64,000 nt of DNA from Rhodopseudomonas palustris. Lineage in GTDB: Bacteria; Pseudomonadota; Alphaproteobacteria; Rhizobiales; Xanthobacteraceae. The position numbers and the translations under genes were made by a program. The notes beneath the pieces were generated by a model that worked only from the letters and a program-made list of their open reading frames with translations, was not told where the DNA came from and searched no databases. Location: contig NZ_QYYD01000019.1 of assembly GCF_003591005.1 (NCBI RefSeq), positions 1-64,000 of the forward strand, given 5' to 3'. Positions 63,008 through 64,000 of the stretch are shown in pieces. Position 1 is the first letter of the stretch; every line of letters begins with the position of its first letter.

Positions 63008-64000
63008 ATGATCCGTGCCGACACTCTCCAGCGCGCCGCCGGATCGGCGATGACCGATCCGTTTGGCCGCACGATCAGCTATCTGCGTGTATCGATCACC
63101 GATCGCTGCGACTTCCGCTGCGTGTATTGCATGTCGGAAGACATGACATTTCTGCCGCGCGCCGATCTGTTGACGCTGGAAGAACTCGACCGGCTGTGCT
63201 CCGCCTTCATCGCCCGCGGCGTGCGCAAGCTGCGCCTGACCGGTGGCGAGCCGCTGGTGCGGCGAAACATGATGTCGCTGGTGCGCTCGCTGTCACGCCA
63301 CCTCGACAGCGGCGCTTTGGACGAATTGACCCTGACCACCAACGGCTCCCAGCTCGGCCGCTTCGCCAAGGAGCTGCATGACTGCGGTGTGCGCCGGATC
63401 AACGTTTCGCTCGACACGCTCGACCCCGACAAATTCCGCGCCATCACCCGATGGGGCGATCTCGGCCGGGTGCTCGAAGGCATCGACGCTGCTCGGGCTG
63501 CGGGCCTTGCGGTCAAGATCAACGCCGTAGTGTTGAAGGGCGAGAACGAGGACGAGATCCCGTCGCTGATGCGCTGGGCCCATGGTCTCGGCATGGGCCT
63601 GACGCTGATCGAGGTGATGCCGCTTGGCGAAGTCGGCGAGGGCCGGATCGACCAGTACGTGCCACTGTCGCTGGTCCGCGCCCGGCTCGCCGCCAACTAC
63701 ACGCTGACCGATCTGCCGGACTCGACCGGCGGCCCGGCCCGCTACGTCCGCGTCGAGGAGACCGGCGGCAAGCTCGGCTTCATCACGCCCCTCACCCATA
63801 ATTTCTGCGAATCCTGCAATCGGGTGCGGATCACCTGCACCGGCACGATCCACACCTGCCTGGGTCAGGAGGACGCCTCCGACCTGCGGCGGCCGCTGCG
63901 CGCGTCCCCCGACGACGCTCTGCTCAACGAAGCGATCGATCGCGCGATCGGCCAGAAGCCGAAGGGTCACGACTTCATTATCGACCGCAAGCATAACCGG
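63008..64000 (+). CDS. moaA: GTP 3',8-cyclase (molybdenum cofactor), right end truncated by the window
   Basis: An open frame of 331 codons that continues past 64000. [14 protein letters not shown] (Cys34, 38, 41) is the radical SAM cluster and [19 protein letters not shown] the C-terminal cluster of Moa[14 protein letters not shown] binds SAM. It converts GTP to 3',8-cyclo-GTP, the first step of molybdopterin synthesis. The C-terminal [10 protein letters not shown] should be close to the natural end, which is usually a Gly-Gly tail. The ATG at 63008 or at 63050 could start it. Confidence 0.95.
   Translation, partial: MIRADTLQRAAGSAMTDPFGRTISYLRVSITDRCDFRCVYCMSEDMTFLPRADLLTLEELDRLCSAFIARGVRKLRLTGGEPLVRRNMMSLVRSLSRHLDSGALDELTLTTNGSQLGRFAKELHDCGVRRINVSLDTLDPDKFRAITRWGDLGRVLEGIDAARAAGLAVKINAVVLKGENEDEIPSLMRWAHGLGMGLTLIEVMPLGEVGEGRIDQYVPLSLVRARLAANYTLTDLPDSTGGPARYVRVEETGGKLGFITPLTHNFCESCNRVRITCTGTIHTCLGQEDASDLRRPLRASPDDALLNEAIDRAIGQKPKGHDFIIDRKHNR

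Overview
The window is about 64 kb of GC-rich alphaproteobacterial chromosome with dense, ordinary gene packing. The gene set and the repeats fit the Nitrobacteraceae (Bradyrhizobiaceae), most likely a Rhodopseudomonas palustris-like organism. Pointers are the acpXL-lpxXL cluster for very-long-chain lipid A acylation, DUF2865 and Tad-type proteins, class II DAHP synthase, and many dispersed palindromic repeats beginning CGTCATTGCGAGG. The genus is inferred from gene content; no search was run. I see no rRNA, tRNA, CRISPR array, insertion sequence or prophage.
Layout. 0.2-3.4 kb: two divergent ABC ATPases, one coupled to an Opu-type permease/binding-protein fusion. 3.4-6.2 kb: MFS exporter, HxlR regulator and a short-chain dehydrogenase. 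6.4-12.6 kb: branched-chain amino acid genes ilvC, ilvH and ilvI (minus strand), with a DMT transporter, a Host_attach-family gene and a mazEF-like toxin-antitoxin pair between ilvC and ilvH. Upstream of ilvI lies an unlabelled attenuator: a sigma70-like promoter, a 21-codon leader peptide with a Leu-Leu-Leu-Ile-Val-Val run, and a terminator hairpin. 13-19.5 kb: miaA and serB (start codons overlap head to head), a HerA-type ATPase, an AhpD-like protein, MgtC and a ParBc_2 protein. 19.7-27.1 kb: acpXL-fabZXL-fabF2XL-fabF1XL-adhXL-lpxXL and an uncharacterised radical SAM gene. 27.5-38.6 kb: a polyamine-type binding protein, aminotransferase, rhodanese, kup, motB/motA, pssA/psd, an Atm1-like ABC exporter and a LOG-family gene.
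38.6-48.5 kb: a ThDP enzyme, a small membrane protein-GNAT-cimA operon, cysS, two secreted proteins, a flavin amine-oxidase-like protein and a LuxR-type regulator. 48.7-54.6 kb: a Tat-exported cupin, vapBC with an AT-richer unknown gene, nadE, dgkA and class II DAHP synthase. 55.1-64 kb: an M50 protease, a TadE/TadE/TadG trio, gor, a DUF2059 protein, rpiA, gph, a PEGA lipoprotein behind a CtrA-like box, and moaA running off the right edge.
Together the genes cover isoleucine/valine synthesis (cimA, ilvIH, ilvC), envelope lipids (VLCFA lipid A, phosphatidylethanolamine, diacylglycerol kinase), flagellar stator, NAD and redox metabolism. The most rewarding signals beyond routine annotation are the ilvIH attenuator, the cysteine-less ketosynthase paired with an intact one in the lipid A cluster, the adjacent radical SAM enzyme, the two toxin-antitoxin loci whose palindromic operators overlap their promoters, and several families of dispersed palindromes.
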